NCBI RefSeq assembly: GCF_001005725.1
Contig: NZ_LBIC01000007.1
Span: forward strand, 434,001-498,000
Length of the DNA: 64,000 bases
From: Sphingobium chungbukense
Lineage (GTDB): Bacteria; Pseudomonadota; Alphaproteobacteria; Sphingomonadales; Sphingomonadaceae
Direction of reading: 5' to 3'
Shown here in pieces: positions 9,522 through 18,966 of the stretch. The translations under genes were made by a program, and so were the position numbers. Under the pieces are notes generated by a model. That model had not been told where the DNA came from and made no database searches. It saw only the letters and a program-made list of their open reading frames with translations. Within the stretch, counting starts at the first letter, position 1. Each line of letters starts with the position of its first letter.

Positions 9522-10151
9522 TCATTGGGTGCGCTTCCACGCGGCGACCAGTTCCAGGGCCCGATCCCTGACCGTTCCGGCGCCGTCGCCGGGCCGATAG
9601 AGCGCGCCGCCGGCACCAATCCCCTCGCAACCGGCGGCCAGCCATTCCCCGACCGTGTCCGCGCCCGTGCCGCCCACCGCCCAGACGCCGACCTGTTTGG
9701 GCAGCACGTCCTTCAGCGCCCTTACATAAGCGGGACCCATAAGCGCGGCCGGGAACAGCTTGATGCGGCGCGCGCCCGCCCCGATGGCGACGAATGCCTC
9801 ACTCGGAGTCATGAAGCCGGGAAGCAGCTCAAGACCGAGTTCGACCCCTCTGGCGATCACCTGGGAGTCCGTATTGGGCGTGATCATGATGCGGCCACCC
9901 GCACCATGCAGCCCCTCCACCGCATCGACAGAGAGCACCGTGCCGCCGCCGATCAGCGCGCGGTCACCGAATGCGGCCTGCATCGCGGCGATGCTTTTCA
10001 GCGGTTCGGGGGAGTTGAAGGGGACTTCGAGGATGCGGATGCCCGCTTCGACCAGCGCTGCGCTTATGTCGATCGCCTCATCGGGCTTGAGGCCGCGCAG
10101 AATTGCGCAGATGGGCGGCGCGCCGGAGGCAAGCAGGTCGTCGAATGTCAT
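9522..10151 (-). CDS. dgoA: 2-dehydro-3-deoxy-6-phosphogalactonate aldolase
   Basis: Cleaves KDPGal to pyruvate and glyceraldehyde-3-phosphate in the De Ley-Doudoroff galactose pathway. The 209 aa KDPG-aldolase-type barrel has AILRGLKPDEAI near residue 15, the catalytic Glu in EVPFNSPEPL, GGGTVLSVDAV and the Schiff-base Lys in RRIKLFPAALMGP; the AALMGP segment and the dgoK neighbour favour KDPGal over KDPG. The start at 10151 has GGAG 8 bases upstream; an in-frame ATG at 10199 would add 16 residues. It follows dgoK on the same strand. Confidence 0.92.
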   Translation of the reverse strand: MTFDDLLASGAPPICAILRGLKPDEAIDISAALVEAGIRILEVPFNSPEPLKSIAAMQAAFGDRALIGGGTVLSVDAVEGLHGAGGRIMITPNTDSQVIARGVELGLELLPGFMTPSEAFVAIGAGARRIKLFPAALMGPAYVRALKDVLPKQVGVWAVGGTGADTVGEWLAAGCEGIGAGGALYRPGDGAGTVRDRALELVAAWKRTQ

Positions 10152-10257
10152 GGGAGGGGCTCCGTCAATGGACTTATGGGGCGGTTTATCGTTGGTCATT
10201 TCCAGCCGTTCCCCGCCCGCCTGCGGGATGGGGAATGACAGCTTACCATCCCCTCAT

Positions 10258-11147
10258 CTAAACCAATCCCAGCCCGGCGAGCGAGCAGGCATCGCCATCC
10301 AGCAATTGGGACGCCAGCCCCTGCCTTCCGAGCGCCTGCGCATAGCGGACCGCAAGCTGGGCGTCCCCGATCAGGAGAATGTCGTCCACTTCCTCAAGCG
10401 TACCACGCATCTCCGCAATCTCGCAGCCGATGATGAGGCCGGACAGATAACCCGTGGCCCACTCGGCCGAGCGTCCCGCCCGCAATCGCATCGCCCGCGC
10501 GGCGAACAGCGAGGACAGCAGCCGCCCCTCCCCCGCCCGCTCCAGCCCTTCGCCGAACCCCAGCGCCTCCTGCGCCGGATGGGCCCGGTCGGTTTTCGGC
10601 CCCAAGGTGGAATGGTCCCGCAACAGGGCGAACAATTCCCCCGTCGGCATGGTGCGGAAGGAGGCGATGCGGCCATCCTCCACCACCGTCCATTTATTGT
10701 GCGTGCCGGGCAGGACGATGAGATGCCGCCCCGCGCCAGCGCCGGATCGCGGGCCATGGCGCCGAAAATCTGCGTCTCCTCGCCGCGCATCACATCATGC
10801 GCGCCATCCTCTCCGACGCAGGTGAGCCCCGCCATGATGCTGACCGGCATGCCACGCCAGTCGAACCGCTTCGCGGCGGCGCGCCAGGATTCGGCATCGG
10901 CGGGACAATCGGCATAGGGCGCCTCCACCCAGCCGCCGCGCGCGCCGGCCATGCCGCAGAGGCGTATCTCCCTGGGCGCCCCCTCCTCCAGCCAGGGGGC
11001 GATGGTGACGGCGAAGGCGGCCTCTGCTTCCTGCCCCACCGCGCCGATGCCCGGGCCGTCGTGACGCGCGGTGACGCGGCCCTGCTCCATGCGGAAGAGG
11101 CGCAGGCGGCTGGTCCCCCAGTCCCCGACGACCGCATATTGGCTCAT
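10258..11147 (-). pseudogene. dgoK: 2-dehydro-3-deoxygalactonokinase, frameshifted
   Basis: The kinase that phosphorylates 2-keto-3-deoxygalactonate. The first frame gives MSQYAVVGDWGTSRLRLFRM at the start, LCGMAGARGGW, and CVGEDGAHDVMRGEETQIFG in the middle, all DgoK landmarks. Near 10723 the match jumps frame: RHLIVLPGTHNKW and the rest (TMPTGELFALLRDHSTLG onward) lie one base off. Restoring one G in the GGGG run at the junction would give a continuous protein of about 296 aa. So this is either a recent real deletion or a homopolymer error in the assembly. It is divergent from the dehydratase gene. Confidence 0.85.
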
Positions 11148-11268
11148 CAAATTTGTCACTGGGCCCAAGCATCCTTGAATTTCTATTTGTATGAGTATAT
11201 TGGAAGGGCAAGCGCGTCAACGTGCCCCAGAATCCATCTGCCATTTCCTGCGACAGGGTGCCTATTCA

Positions 11269-13071
11269 ATGAGCGATTCGTCCAAGCCTGCCCATAAGCT
11301 GCGTAGCCGCGCCTGGTTCGACAACCCAGACAATATCGACATGACCGCGCTTTATCTGGAGCGTTATCTGAATTTCGGGCTGTCGCTGGAGGAATTGCGC
11401 AGCGGCCGGCCGATCATCGGCATCGCCCAGACCGGCAGCGACCTGTCGCCCTGCAACCGCCATCATATGGTACTGGCGGAGCGGGTGCGCGAAGGCATCC
11501 GCGAAATGGGCGGGATCGCGCTGGAATTTCCGGTGCATCCGATCCAGGAGACGGGCAAGCGGCCGACGGCGGGGCTGGACCGCAACCTCGCCTATCTGGG
11601 GCTGGTCGAGGCGATCTATGGCTATCCGCTGGACGGCGTGGTGCTGACCACCGGCTGCGACAAGACCACGCCCGCGCTGCTGATGGCGGCGGCGACCGTG
11701 AATATTCCCGCCATCGCCCTGTCGGTGGGACCGATGCTGAACGGCTGGCACAAGGGCGAGCGGACGGGTTCGGGCACCATCGTCTGGCATGCGCGGCAAT
11801 TGCTGGCAGCGGGTAAGATCGACGATGAGGGATTCATCAAGCTGGTGGCCTCCTCCGCCCCCTCGACCGGCTATTGCAACACCATGGGCACGGCGACGAC
11901 GATGAACTCGCTGGCCGAGGCGCTGGGCATGATGCTGCCCGGGTCGGCGGCGATCCCGGCGCCCTATCGCGACCGGCAGGAGGTCGCCTATCGCACCGGC
12001 AAGCGGATCGTCGAGATGGTGGCGGAGGATCTGAAGCCCTCCGACATATTGACGCTGGACGCTTTCCATAACGCCATCGTCGTCAATTCCGCCATTGGCG
12101 GCTCGACCAACGCGCCCATCCATCTGGCGGCGATCGCGCGCCATGTCGGCGTCGACCTGCCGCTCAAGGATTGGGAGACGGTGGGGCACAAGGTGCCGCT
12201 GCTCGTGAACCTCCAGCCTGCGGGCGAATATCTGGGCGAGGATTATTATCGCGCCGGGGGCGTGCCCGCCGTGGTGGGCCAGCTCATCGGGCAGGGTCTG
12301 ATCCGCGAGAACGCGATGACCGTCAACGGCCGGACCATGGGCGAGAATTGCCGGGACGTGGCGATCGAGGATGAGAAGGTCATCCGCCCCTTCGCCCAGC
12401 CGCTGAAGGAAGAGGCCGGGTTCCTCGTCCTGTCGGGCAATCTGTTCGACGCGGCGGTGATGAAGACCAGCGTGATCTCCGAGGAGTTCCGCCAGCGCTA
12501 TCTCTCCAACCCCGACGATCCCAATGCTTTTGAAGGCCCGGCGGTCGTGTTCGACGGGCCGGAGGATTATCATGCGCGGATCGACGATCCGGCAACGGGC
12601 ATCACACCCGATACGCTGCTGTTCATGCGCGGCGCCGGCCCGGTCGGCTATCCGGGCGCGGCGGAAGTGGTGAACATGCGGCCGCCCGCCTACCTTATCA
12701 CAGAGGGCGTGTCGGCCCTGCCCTGCATAGGCGACGGGCGACAATCGGGCACGTCGGGCAGCCCGTCGATCCTCAACGCCTCGCCCGAAGCGGCGGCCAT
12801 GGGCGGGCTGGCGCTGCTCCGGACCGGCGACCGGGTGCGCATGGACCTGAACAAGGGTAAAGTGAACGCGCTGATTTCCGACGAGGAACTGGCAAGCCGC
12901 CGGGCGAAGCTGGTAGCGGAGGGCGGGTTCAAATATCCCGCGTCGCAGACGCCCTGGCAGGAAATCCAGCGCTCCGTGGTCGGCCAGATGGATACCGGCG
13001 CGATCCTGGAGGGAGCCGAGAAATATCAGCGCATCGCCCAGACCAAGGGCCTGCCCCGCGACAATCATTGA
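11269..13071 (+). CDS. IlvD/Edd family sugar-acid dehydratase (galactonate, arabinonate or xylonate type)
   Basis: An Fe-S dependent dehydratase turning an aldonate into a 2-keto-3-deoxy acid. At 600 aa it resembles Caulobacter XylD closely: [51 protein letters not shown], the [17 protein letters not shown] segment and [20 protein letters not shown]. Cluster Cys residues lie in SPCN, TGCDK and GYCNTMG. The ATG at 11269 matches the family N-terminus; there is only a weak CAGGG site. Context with dgoA/dgoK suggests galactonate, while the aldehyde dehydrogenase next door suggests a pentonate, so specificity is open. A TTGTAT-GAG-TATATTG sequence at 11187-11202 may be a regulator site. Confidence 0.9.
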   Translation: MSDSSKPAHKLRSRAWFDNPDNIDMTALYLERYLNFGLSLEELRSGRPIIGIAQTGSDLSPCNRHHMVLAERVREGIREMGGIALEFPVHPIQETGKRPTAGLDRNLAYLGLVEAIYGYPLDGVVLTTGCDKTTPALLMAAATVNIPAIALSVGPMLNGWHKGERTGSGTIVWHARQLLAAGKIDDEGFIKLVASSAPSTGYCNTMGTATTMNSLAEALGMMLPGSAAIPAPYRDRQEVAYRTGKRIVEMVAEDLKPSDILTLDAFHNAIVVNSAIGGSTNAPIHLAAIARHVGVDLPLKDWETVGHKVPLLVNLQPAGEYLGEDYYRAGGVPAVVGQLIGQGLIRENAMTVNGRTMGENCRDVAIEDEKVIRPFAQPLKEEAGFLVLSGNLFDAAVMKTSVISEEFRQRYLSNPDDPNAFEGPAVVFDGPEDYHARIDDPATGITPDTLLFMRGAGPVGYPGAAEVVNMRPPAYLITEGVSALPCIGDGRQSGTSGSPSILNASPEAAAMGGLALLRTGDRVRMDLNKGKVNALISDEELASRRAKLVAEGGFKYPASQTPWQEIQRSVVGQMDTGAILEGAEKYQRIAQTKGLPRDNH

Positions 13072-13103
13072 ATTAACCATCCCCCTATTTCCGGAGTATT
13101 CCC

Positions 13104-14680
13104 ATGTTCAACGGAGCCATTCTTGTCGGCGCTGCCGAGCGCCAGGGCGGCGAACCCTTCTTCGCCGTCGATCCGTCGACCGGCGCGAGGGGCGAGGTCG
13201 CTTTCCACAACGCGTCGGCCGCCGATGTCGCGGACGCATGTGCGCTCGCCGATGCGGCGTTCGAGGGCTTCTCGACGCTGGCACCCGATGCCCGCGCCGC
13301 CTTTCTGGAAGGCGTGGCTGACCAGATCATGGCGATTGGCGACCTGCTGATCACCACGGCCATGAGCGAAAGCGGCCTGCCGCGCGGCCGGCTGGAGGGA
13401 GAACGCGGCCGCACCGTCGGGCAGCTTCGCCTGTTCGCCAGCTATGTGCGGCAGGGCGACTGGCTGGACGCCACCATCGACAAGGCGCTGCCGGAGCGCC
13501 AGCCGCTGCCGCGCAGCGACCTGCGCCGCGTCAATCAGGCGGTCGGCCCGGTCGCCGTGTTCGGCGCGTCCAACTTCCCCCTCGCCTTCTCGGTCGCGGG
13601 CGGCGACACCGCATCGGCCTTCGCCGCCGGTTGCCCGGTCGTGGTCAAGGGCCATCCGGCCCATCCCGGCACCGGCGAACTGGTGGCCCGCGCCATCGCA
13701 GCGGCCGTGAAGGCCAGCGGCCTGCATGAAGGCGTGTTTTCCTACCTGCCCGGCACGACCAATGACCTTGGCGGCGCGCTGGTGGCCGATCCGCGCATCA
13801 AGGCCGTGGGCTTCACCGGATCGCGCGGCGGCGGCCTTGCCCTGATGAAGATCGCCGCGGACGCGACGAGCCGATCCCGGTCTATGCCGAAATGTCGAGC
13901 ATCAACCCCGTCGTGCTGTTGCCCGGTGCGCTGGCCAATCGCGCCGAGGCGCTGGGCACGGCCTTCGTCGGGTCGCTGACTCTGTTTTCGGGCCAGTTCT
14001 GCACCAATCCGGGGATGGTGATCGCGCTGGACGGCCCCGATCTCGACCGTTTCGTCGCGTCCGCCGCCGGGGCGCTGTCGGGCAATGGTGCGCAGGTCAT
14101 GCTGACGCCCGGCATCCACGCCGCCTATGAAAAGGGCGTCGCCGCCCTGGCCGGGGCTAAGGGCGTCACCACCATCGCGCGCGGCGCGGCGGCGGACGGC
14201 GTCAATCGCGGGCAGCACGCGCTGTTCGCGGCGACCGGCGAGCAGTTCCGCGCCAATCCGGCGCTGGCGCATGAAGTGTTCGGCTCTTCCTCCATCCTGG
14301 TCAAATGCGCGACCGTCGAGGAAGTCATCGACACCATCGGCCGCATGGAGGGTCAGTTGACCGCGACGCTCCAGATGGACGAAAGCGATCAGGCCGATGC
14401 CGCGAAGCTGCTGCCCACGCTCTCCCGGAAAGTGGGTCGCGTGCTGGCCAACGGCTGGCCGACCGGGGTGGAAGTGACCCATGCCATGGTGCATGGCGGC
14501 CCCTTCCCGTCGACCTCCGATGGGCGCACCACCTCCGTCGGCACGTTGGCGATGATGCGCTTCCTGCGCCCGGTCTGCTATCAGGATGTGGCCGACGCGG
14601 TGTTGCCACCCGCGCTTCAGGCCGCCAATCCGTGGAAGCTCACCCGTCGCGTCGAGGGCAGGCTGGAAGTCGCCGCATGA
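13104..14680 (+). pseudogene. 2-oxoglutarate semialdehyde dehydrogenase (NADP-type aldehyde dehydrogenase), frameshifted
   Basis: An aldehyde dehydrogenase expected to oxidise 2-oxoglutarate semialdehyde to 2-oxoglutarate at the end of a non-phosphorylating pentose pathway. The first frame carries [20 protein letters not shown] and the glycine motif [19 protein letters not shown]. At about 13860 the frame breaks: the expected [17 protein letters not shown] and the remainder, including the catalytic-Cys segment FSGQFCTNPGM, lie in another frame. One missing base (a C in GGACCGCG reduced to GGACGCG) explains it. A repaired protein would be about 525 aa, the usual length. Its stop overlaps the next gene (ATGA), so the operon order is intact. 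Confidence 0.85.
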
Positions 14681-15600
14681 CGATCAGGGCAGGCCTTGTC
14701 GGCCTGGGCAAGATCGCCCGCGACCAGCATCTTCCCGCGATCGAAAAGACCGCGGGCATAGAAGTGGTCGCGGTCGCCAGCCGCAATGCGCAGGGTGAAG
14801 GGGTCAGCAATTATCCCAACCTTGATGCCATGCTGGCGGGCGAGCCGGAACTCGATGCCGTGATCCTGTGCCAGCCGCCGCAGGTCCGCTATCAGGCGGC
14901 GCGACAGGCGATATTGGCGGGCAAACATGTCTTCCTGGAAAAGCCGCCGGGCGCCACCGTGTCGGAGGTGGAGGCGCTGGTCGCGCTGGCGAAGGCGCGG
15001 AACGTCACGCTCTATGCGAGCTGGCACAGCCGCTATGCCGCCGCCGTCGCGCAGGCGAAGGCGTGGTTGGCGTCGCGCACCATCGAGCGCATCGACATCC
15101 AGTGGCGCGAGGATGTGCGCCACTGGCATCCCGGCCAGCCCTGGATTTGGGAAGCGGGCGGTTTCGGCGTGTTCGATCCCGGTATCAACGCGCTTTCCAT
15201 CCTGACGGAGATCGTGCCCGAACCCGTCACCCTGCTGTCCGCCAGCCTGGAGGTGCCGCAGAACAAGGATGCGCCGATCGGCGCCGCGCTCAAGATGGCA
15301 ACCGCTTCGGGCGCGCCGGTGGAGGCGGTGTTCGACTGGCGCCAGACCGGGCCGCAGACCTGGGACATCGCAGTCGAAACGGGAAATGGCCGCCTGCTGC
15401 TGTCAGAGGGCGGCAATATGCTGCGGCTGGACGGCGAAGTTCAGGTGAAGGCGCCGGACGAGGAATATCCGGCCATGTACCGCCGATTCGTGCAATTGAC
15501 GGCGGACAAGGCGATCGATGCCGATATCGCTCCGTTGCGATTGGTGGCCGATGCCTTTCTTTGCGGGCGGCATTGCCCTACGACGGCGTTCGAGGACTGA
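14677..15600 (+). CDS. Gfo/Idh/MocA family sugar dehydrogenase (D-galactose 1-dehydrogenase-like)
   Basis: NAD(P)-dependent oxidoreductase predicted to oxidise the C1 of an aldose to a lactone, the first step of the pathway served by the neighbouring dehydratase. At 307 aa it has an N-terminal Rossmann motif GLVGLGKIARDQHLPAI, an EKPPGATVSE segment carrying the family catalytic Lys (EKP), and a substrate-domain helix with FDPGINALSI. Length and these motifs match Gal-type dehydrogenases of proteobacteria. Its ATG overlaps the dehydrogenase pseudogene stop and it is followed after 19 bases by the regulator, so all four plus-strand genes likely form one transcript. Confidence 0.85.
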   Translation: MTIRAGLVGLGKIARDQHLPAIEKTAGIEVVAVASRNAQGEGVSNYPNLDAMLAGEPELDAVILCQPPQVRYQAARQAILAGKHVFLEKPPGATVSEVEALVALAKARNVTLYASWHSRYAAAVAQAKAWLASRTIERIDIQWREDVRHWHPGQPWIWEAGGFGVFDPGINALSILTEIVPEPVTLLSASLEVPQNKDAPIGAALKMATASGAPVEAVFDWRQTGPQTWDIAVETGNGRLLLSEGGNMLRLDGEVQVKAPDEEYPAMYRRFVQLTADKAIDADIAPLRLVADAFLCGRHCPTTAFED

Positions 15601-15619
15601 CAGAAGGGGAGCCGGGGTT

Positions 15620-16375
15620 TTGGGGAGCGAGCGCAAGGACGTGACGGAACGCAAGTTCGCGGCGGAAGAAGGCTCGCTCCGCATCCATCAGGCCATTGCC
15701 CGACAGTTGGGCACAGCGATCCTGATGGGCGTCCACAAGCCCGGCGACCTGTTCGAAGGGGAGATCGAGGCGTCGGAACGGCTCCACGTCTCCCGCACCG
15801 CCTATCGGGAGGCGGTACGCATATTGATTGCCAAAGGCATGCTGGAAAGCCGCCCCAAGGCCGGAACGCGCGTGCTGCCGCGCAGCCGCTGGAATGTGCT
15901 GGACCCCGAAATGCTCGCCTGGATGTTCGCGGGGGAACCGGACCGCGACTTCATCCGCGACCTGTTCGAACTGCGCGGCGTGATCGAGCCGGCGGCGGCG
16001 GAATTCGCCGCGCGGCGGCGCACCGACGACCAGCTCGCCGTGATGACGCGGGCGTTGGAGGATATGGAGAAATGCGGCCTATCGACGCCTGAAGGCCGCG
16101 CCGCCGACCAGCGTTTCCACCATGCGATCCTCGCCGCGACCCATAATGACGCGCTCGCCGCACTGGCAAGCTCGGTGGGGGCGGCGGTGAGTTGGACCAC
16201 CACCTTCAAGCATCGCAAGAAGCTGCTGCCGCGCGACCCCCTACCCGATCACAAGGCGGTCTATCACGCCATCGCCGCCCGCGACACGGCCGCGGCGCGG
16301 TCCACCATGGTGGAATTGCTGCGGCTGGCGCTGGCGGATATGGATATCGCCCTGTCCGAACCGCTTCGTGATTAA
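15620..16375 (+). CDS. FadR-subfamily GntR transcriptional regulator of the sugar cluster
   Basis: A winged-helix repressor with an FCD ligand-binding domain. HTH residues appear at ~30-70 (EASERLHVSRTAYREAVRIL) and the FCD metal-site pattern follows (DLFELRGVIEPAAAEFAA, DQRFHHAILAATHNDAL, HKAVYHAIAARD). It sits last in the sugar operon, so a sugar acid effector is likely. No ATG fits; TTG at 15620 has AGAAGGGGAG 8 bases upstream and gives 251 aa, while a GTG at 15641 would be a shorter alternative. It is distinct from the two GntR proteins of the accessory region. Confidence 0.85.
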   Translation: MGSERKDVTERKFAAEEGSLRIHQAIARQLGTAILMGVHKPGDLFEGEIEASERLHVSRTAYREAVRILIAKGMLESRPKAGTRVLPRSRWNVLDPEMLAWMFAGEPDRDFIRDLFELRGVIEPAAAEFAARRRTDDQLAVMTRALEDMEKCGLSTPEGRAADQRFHHAILAATHNDALAALASSVGAAVSWTTTFKHRKKLLPRDPLPDHKAVYHAIAARDTAAARSTMVELLRLALADMDIALSEPLRD

Positions 16376-16494
16376 AGCATGTGCCGATCAGATTAAACGG
16401 AATACGTTAATTTATTTATTTATTTTCCGTGAGTTATGAGTCGTGAGATATTCCATCTCACTTGACATCGCTCCAGGCCCATAGGGTTAACAAT

Positions 16495-16632
16495 TTGTCA
16501 TGAAAGGCGGCGGCGCCGGTCATCGGAAATTCATCTTTCGACCTTAAGAAGAACCAGACCGCCCGTTCCCCCTTCGGGCGGCCCTGAACCTCGGCCCCGC
16601 CGTTGAGCTTGTGCTCCGGCGGGGCTTTTTTC
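16495..16632 (+). ncRNA. Candidate small RNA or attenuator ending in a strong terminator
   Basis: A TTGACA box at 16462 is followed by a stretch with two GC-rich hairpins: CGCCCG-loop-CGGGCG at about 16560-16580 and GCCCCGCCG-loop-CGGCGGGGC at 16594-16625, the second followed by TTTTTT. The annotated gene upstream stops 200 bases earlier, so this terminator seems to belong to its own short transcript of about 130-150 nt. A 15-codon reading frame (ATG 16500, stop 16545-16547) lies inside and could be a leader peptide instead. No -10 box is clear and no RNA family was recognised. Confidence 0.4.
16594..16632 (+). terminator. Rho-independent terminator in the leuC upstream region
   Basis: GCCCCGCCG (16594-16602) pairs with CGGCGGGGC (about 16617-16625) and is followed by a run of T. 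It lies before the leuC promoter sites, so it does not end the leuCD transcript. Confidence 0.8.
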
Positions 16633-16760
16633 GCTTCGAAAGGCGCCGCTTCCATCGATCATGGCCGGCACTTGCTGGTCGTCACCGTCGCACCTTCCTG
16701 CGTGAGGCGCAGGACAGGCGCTGCGCCAATGCCGCATCGCGGCCTCCGTGATTTCGATAA

Positions 16761-16770
16761 TTGTATACAT
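16761..16770. promoter_or_regulatory. GntR/FCD-type operator candidate 1 (leuC promoter)
   Basis: TTGTATACAT, one base from a perfect TTGTATACAA palindrome, 129 bases before leuC. It fits the TNGT-spacer-ACNA pattern known for FadR-type GntR regulators. Confidence 0.65.
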
Positions 16771-16834
16771 ACATATTGACGATTGCGGATTTTTCCGCAA
16801 TTATCAGGGCTATAATCCTTTACAATACTAATTA

Positions 16835-16844
16835 TAGTATACAT
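16835..16844. promoter_or_regulatory. GntR/FCD-type operator candidate 2 (leuC promoter)
   Basis: TAGTATACAT, 55 bases before leuC. A TTTACA box at 16819-16824 lies just upstream, the same arrangement seen at the lyase promoter near 19711, so the operator probably overlaps the promoter core. Confidence 0.6.
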
Positions 16845-16898
16845 TTTCGCGATACATCGAGAAGCGCAATGCGTTTCATCTCTGGAGAAGGGCCTTCA

Positions 16899-18365
16899 AT
16901 GGAAAGCATGCGGACAGGCCGCCCCCAAACCCTTTACGAGAAAATATGGGACGCTCATGTGGTGGACAGGCGCCCCGATGGCACTTGCCTCATCTACATA
17001 GATCGCCATCTCATCCATGAAGTGACCAGCCCTCAGGCTTTCGAGGGATTGCGCACGGTTGGGCGCACCGTCCGGCGACCGGATTTGATGCTGGCGGTGC
17101 CCGATCATAATCTGCCGACAACGGCGCGGGTCGACCCGCAGGGCCGGTCGGTGGCCGTCGCCGATCCGCAATCGGCCCAACAGCTTGCCCTCCTGCGGAA
17201 GAACGCCGCGCAATACGGAATACGCTATTTCGACGCCACGGCGCCCGAACAGGGCATCGTGCATGTCGTCGGCCCGGAACAAGGCTTTACGCTGCCGGGC
17301 GCCACCCTGGTCTGCGGCGACAGCCACACCGCTTCACACGGCGCGCTCGGAGCGCTCGCCTTCGGCATCGGCACGAGCGAGATAGAACATGTCCTGGCCA
17401 CGCAGACGCTCCTGTTGAAGTCTTCGAAAAAACTTGAGGTTCGCATCGAGGGCAGCCTGGGCTTCGGCGTCGGCCCGAAGGACGTCATCCTCCAGATCGT
17501 GGCGCAACTCGGTGCGGCCGGCGGCAGCGGCTTCGTCGCGGAATATACCGGGTCCACCATTCGCGACATGTCGATCGAGGGCAGGCTGACCGTGGCCAAT
17601 ATGGCCATCGAACATGGCGCACGCTCCGGACTGATCGCGCCTGACGAAAAAACCTATGCCTATTTGCGGGGCCGTCCCATGGCGCCGAAGGATCATGCGT
17701 GGGAAGCCGCCCTTGCATGGTGGAGAACGCTGCCCAGCGATCCGGGCGCCACATATGACAAGCGGCTTCTGATCGACGCCGGAACCATAGCGCCCAACGT
17801 CACCTGGGGCACAAATCCGGAAGACGTCACGCCGATCACCGGATCGGTTCCCGATCCCGAACAGTTCGCAGACGATTCCAGGCGCGATGCCGCCAGGCGT
17901 TCGCTGGATTATATGGGCCTGGTTCCCCATCGCCGGATGGAAGATATCGGCATCGAACATGTCTTCATCGGAAGTTGCACCAACAGCCGGATCGAGGATC
18001 TGCGCGCCGCCGCCGCGGTGCTGCAGGGGCGGAAGATTTCCTCCCGCATCAGGCAGGCGATGGCCGTGCCCGGATCGGGCCTCGTCAAGCGCCAGGCCGA
18101 GGAGGAAGGGCTGGACCGCATCTTCATCGAAAGCGGATTTCAATGGCGGGAACCGGGATGCTCCGCATGCCTGGGCATGAACCCCGACAGGATTCCCGCC
18201 GGCGAACGCTGCGCATCGACGTCGAACCGCAATTTCGTCGGCCGACAGGGACCCGGGTCACGCACGCACCTTCTGTCGCCCGCCATGGCGGCGGCCGCCG
18301 CCGTGACGGGTCGATTGGCCGACGTGCGCGAACTTATGGGCAACGCCCGGGAGTTGACCCCATGA
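16899..18365 (+). CDS. LeuC-like large subunit of an aconitase-family hydro-lyase
   Basis: Large subunit of a two-subunit 4Fe-4S dehydratase/hydratase. At 488 aa it matches bacterial Leu[13 protein letters not shown] at the start, [20 protein letters not shown] in the middle, and cluster Cys360 (GSCTNSR), Cys421 and Cys424 (CSACLG). The family acts on isopropylmalate in leucine synthesis, but relatives hydrate maleate, citraconate or dimethylmaleate. No leuA or leuB is nearby, and the gene shares operator-like sites with a catabolic operon, so a catabolic role is inferred. The start at 16899 has GGAGAAGG upstream. The ATGA overlap with the small-subunit gene shows coupling. Confidence 0.85.
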   Translation: MESMRTGRPQTLYEKIWDAHVVDRRPDGTCLIYIDRHLIHEVTSPQAFEGLRTVGRTVRRPDLMLAVPDHNLPTTARVDPQGRSVAVADPQSAQQLALLRKNAAQYGIRYFDATAPEQGIVHVVGPEQGFTLPGATLVCGDSHTASHGALGALAFGIGTSEIEHVLATQTLLLKSSKKLEVRIEGSLGFGVGPKDVILQIVAQLGAAGGSGFVAEYTGSTIRDMSIEGRLTVANMAIEHGARSGLIAPDEKTYAYLRGRPMAPKDHAWEAALAWWRTLPSDPGATYDKRLLIDAGTIAPNVTWGTNPEDVTPITGSVPDPEQFADDSRRDAARRSLDYMGLVPHRRMEDIGIEHVFIGSCTNSRIEDLRAAAAVLQGRKISSRIRQAMAVPGSGLVKRQAEEEGLDRIFIESGFQWREPGCSACLGMNPDRIPAGERCASTSNRNFVGRQGPGSRTHLLSPAMAAAAAVTGRLADVRELMGNARELTP

Positions 18366-18949
18366 AGCCGATCAGCAAGGTCGAAGGGCGCGCCTATCCC
18401 TGGGGCGCCAAGAATGTCGATACCGATGTGATCATCTCCGCACAGTGGCTGAAGACCATCTCACGCCGGGGCCTTGGCAAAGGGGCGTTCGAAAGCCTGC
18501 GTGCCCAGCCCGGCAACATCTTCGACGATCCACGCTATGCAGGGGCCCCCATCCTGATCGCGGGCGATAATTTCGGTTGCGGCTCCAGCCGTGAACATGC
18601 CGCATGGGCCCTGGCCGACATGGGAATTGAAGCCGTTCTCGCACCGAGTTTTTCCGACATATTTTCCGGCAACGCGTTCAAGAACGGCATTTTGACCGTT
18701 ACACTGCCGCAGCCTGCAATCGATCGACTGATCGAGGTCACGAAGAATCATGAGATCATCGTGGATCTCGAAACGATGACTGTTACATCAAATCTTGGCG
18801 ACGTCTTCCCTTTCGCGATCGACGCGTTTCGTCGCCAGTGCCTGCTTCAGGGACTTGATGAGATCGGCCTGACATTATCGATGGAAAGCGCGATCGACGA
18901 CCATGAGCATATGACGGCGCAAGACCGTCCGTGGTTATCGGCTGCCTGA
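18362..18949 (+). CDS. LeuD-like small subunit of the hydro-lyase
   Basis: Swivel-domain partner of the preceding subunit, carrying substrate-recognition residues. The 195 aa protein has [14 protein letters not shown] near residue 18, the [17 protein letters not shown] motif near residue 68 and [18 protein letters not shown], all LeuD hallmarks. Typical leucine enzymes read IIPKQFLK at the first motif; here IISAQWLK, a difference in the substrate loop consistent with a different hydroxy acid, though that is only suggestive. It overlaps leuC by 4 bases and is convergent with the GntR gene 17 bases away. Confidence 0.85.
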   Translation: MKPISKVEGRAYPWGAKNVDTDVIISAQWLKTISRRGLGKGAFESLRAQPGNIFDDPRYAGAPILIAGDNFGCGSSREHAAWALADMGIEAVLAPSFSDIFSGNAFKNGILTVTLPQPAIDRLIEVTKNHEIIVDLETMTVTSNLGDVFPFAIDAFRRQCLLQGLDEIGLTLSMESAIDDHEHMTAQDRPWLSAA

Positions 18950-18966
18950 ACCCGGCATCGCAGCCG

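Larger units (their letters stand above)
16376..16898. other. Intergenic region of 523 bases between the sugar cluster and leuC
   Basis: AT-rich compared with its flanks. It contains an inverted repeat at 16443-16461 next to a TTGACA box (16462-16467), a double-hairpin RNA-like segment ending in a strong terminator (16560-16632), an inverted repeat TTGCGGA/TCCGCAA at 16783-16800 and two GTATAC palindromes at 16761-16770 and 16835-16844. No convincing coding gene was found. Confidence 0.7.

Noticed and set aside
16899..18949. leuCD as the leucine biosynthesis isomerase
   Set aside because: Possible, but leuA and leuB are absent, the genes share operators with the catabolic region, and the small-subunit substrate loop differs; kept as LeuCD-like.
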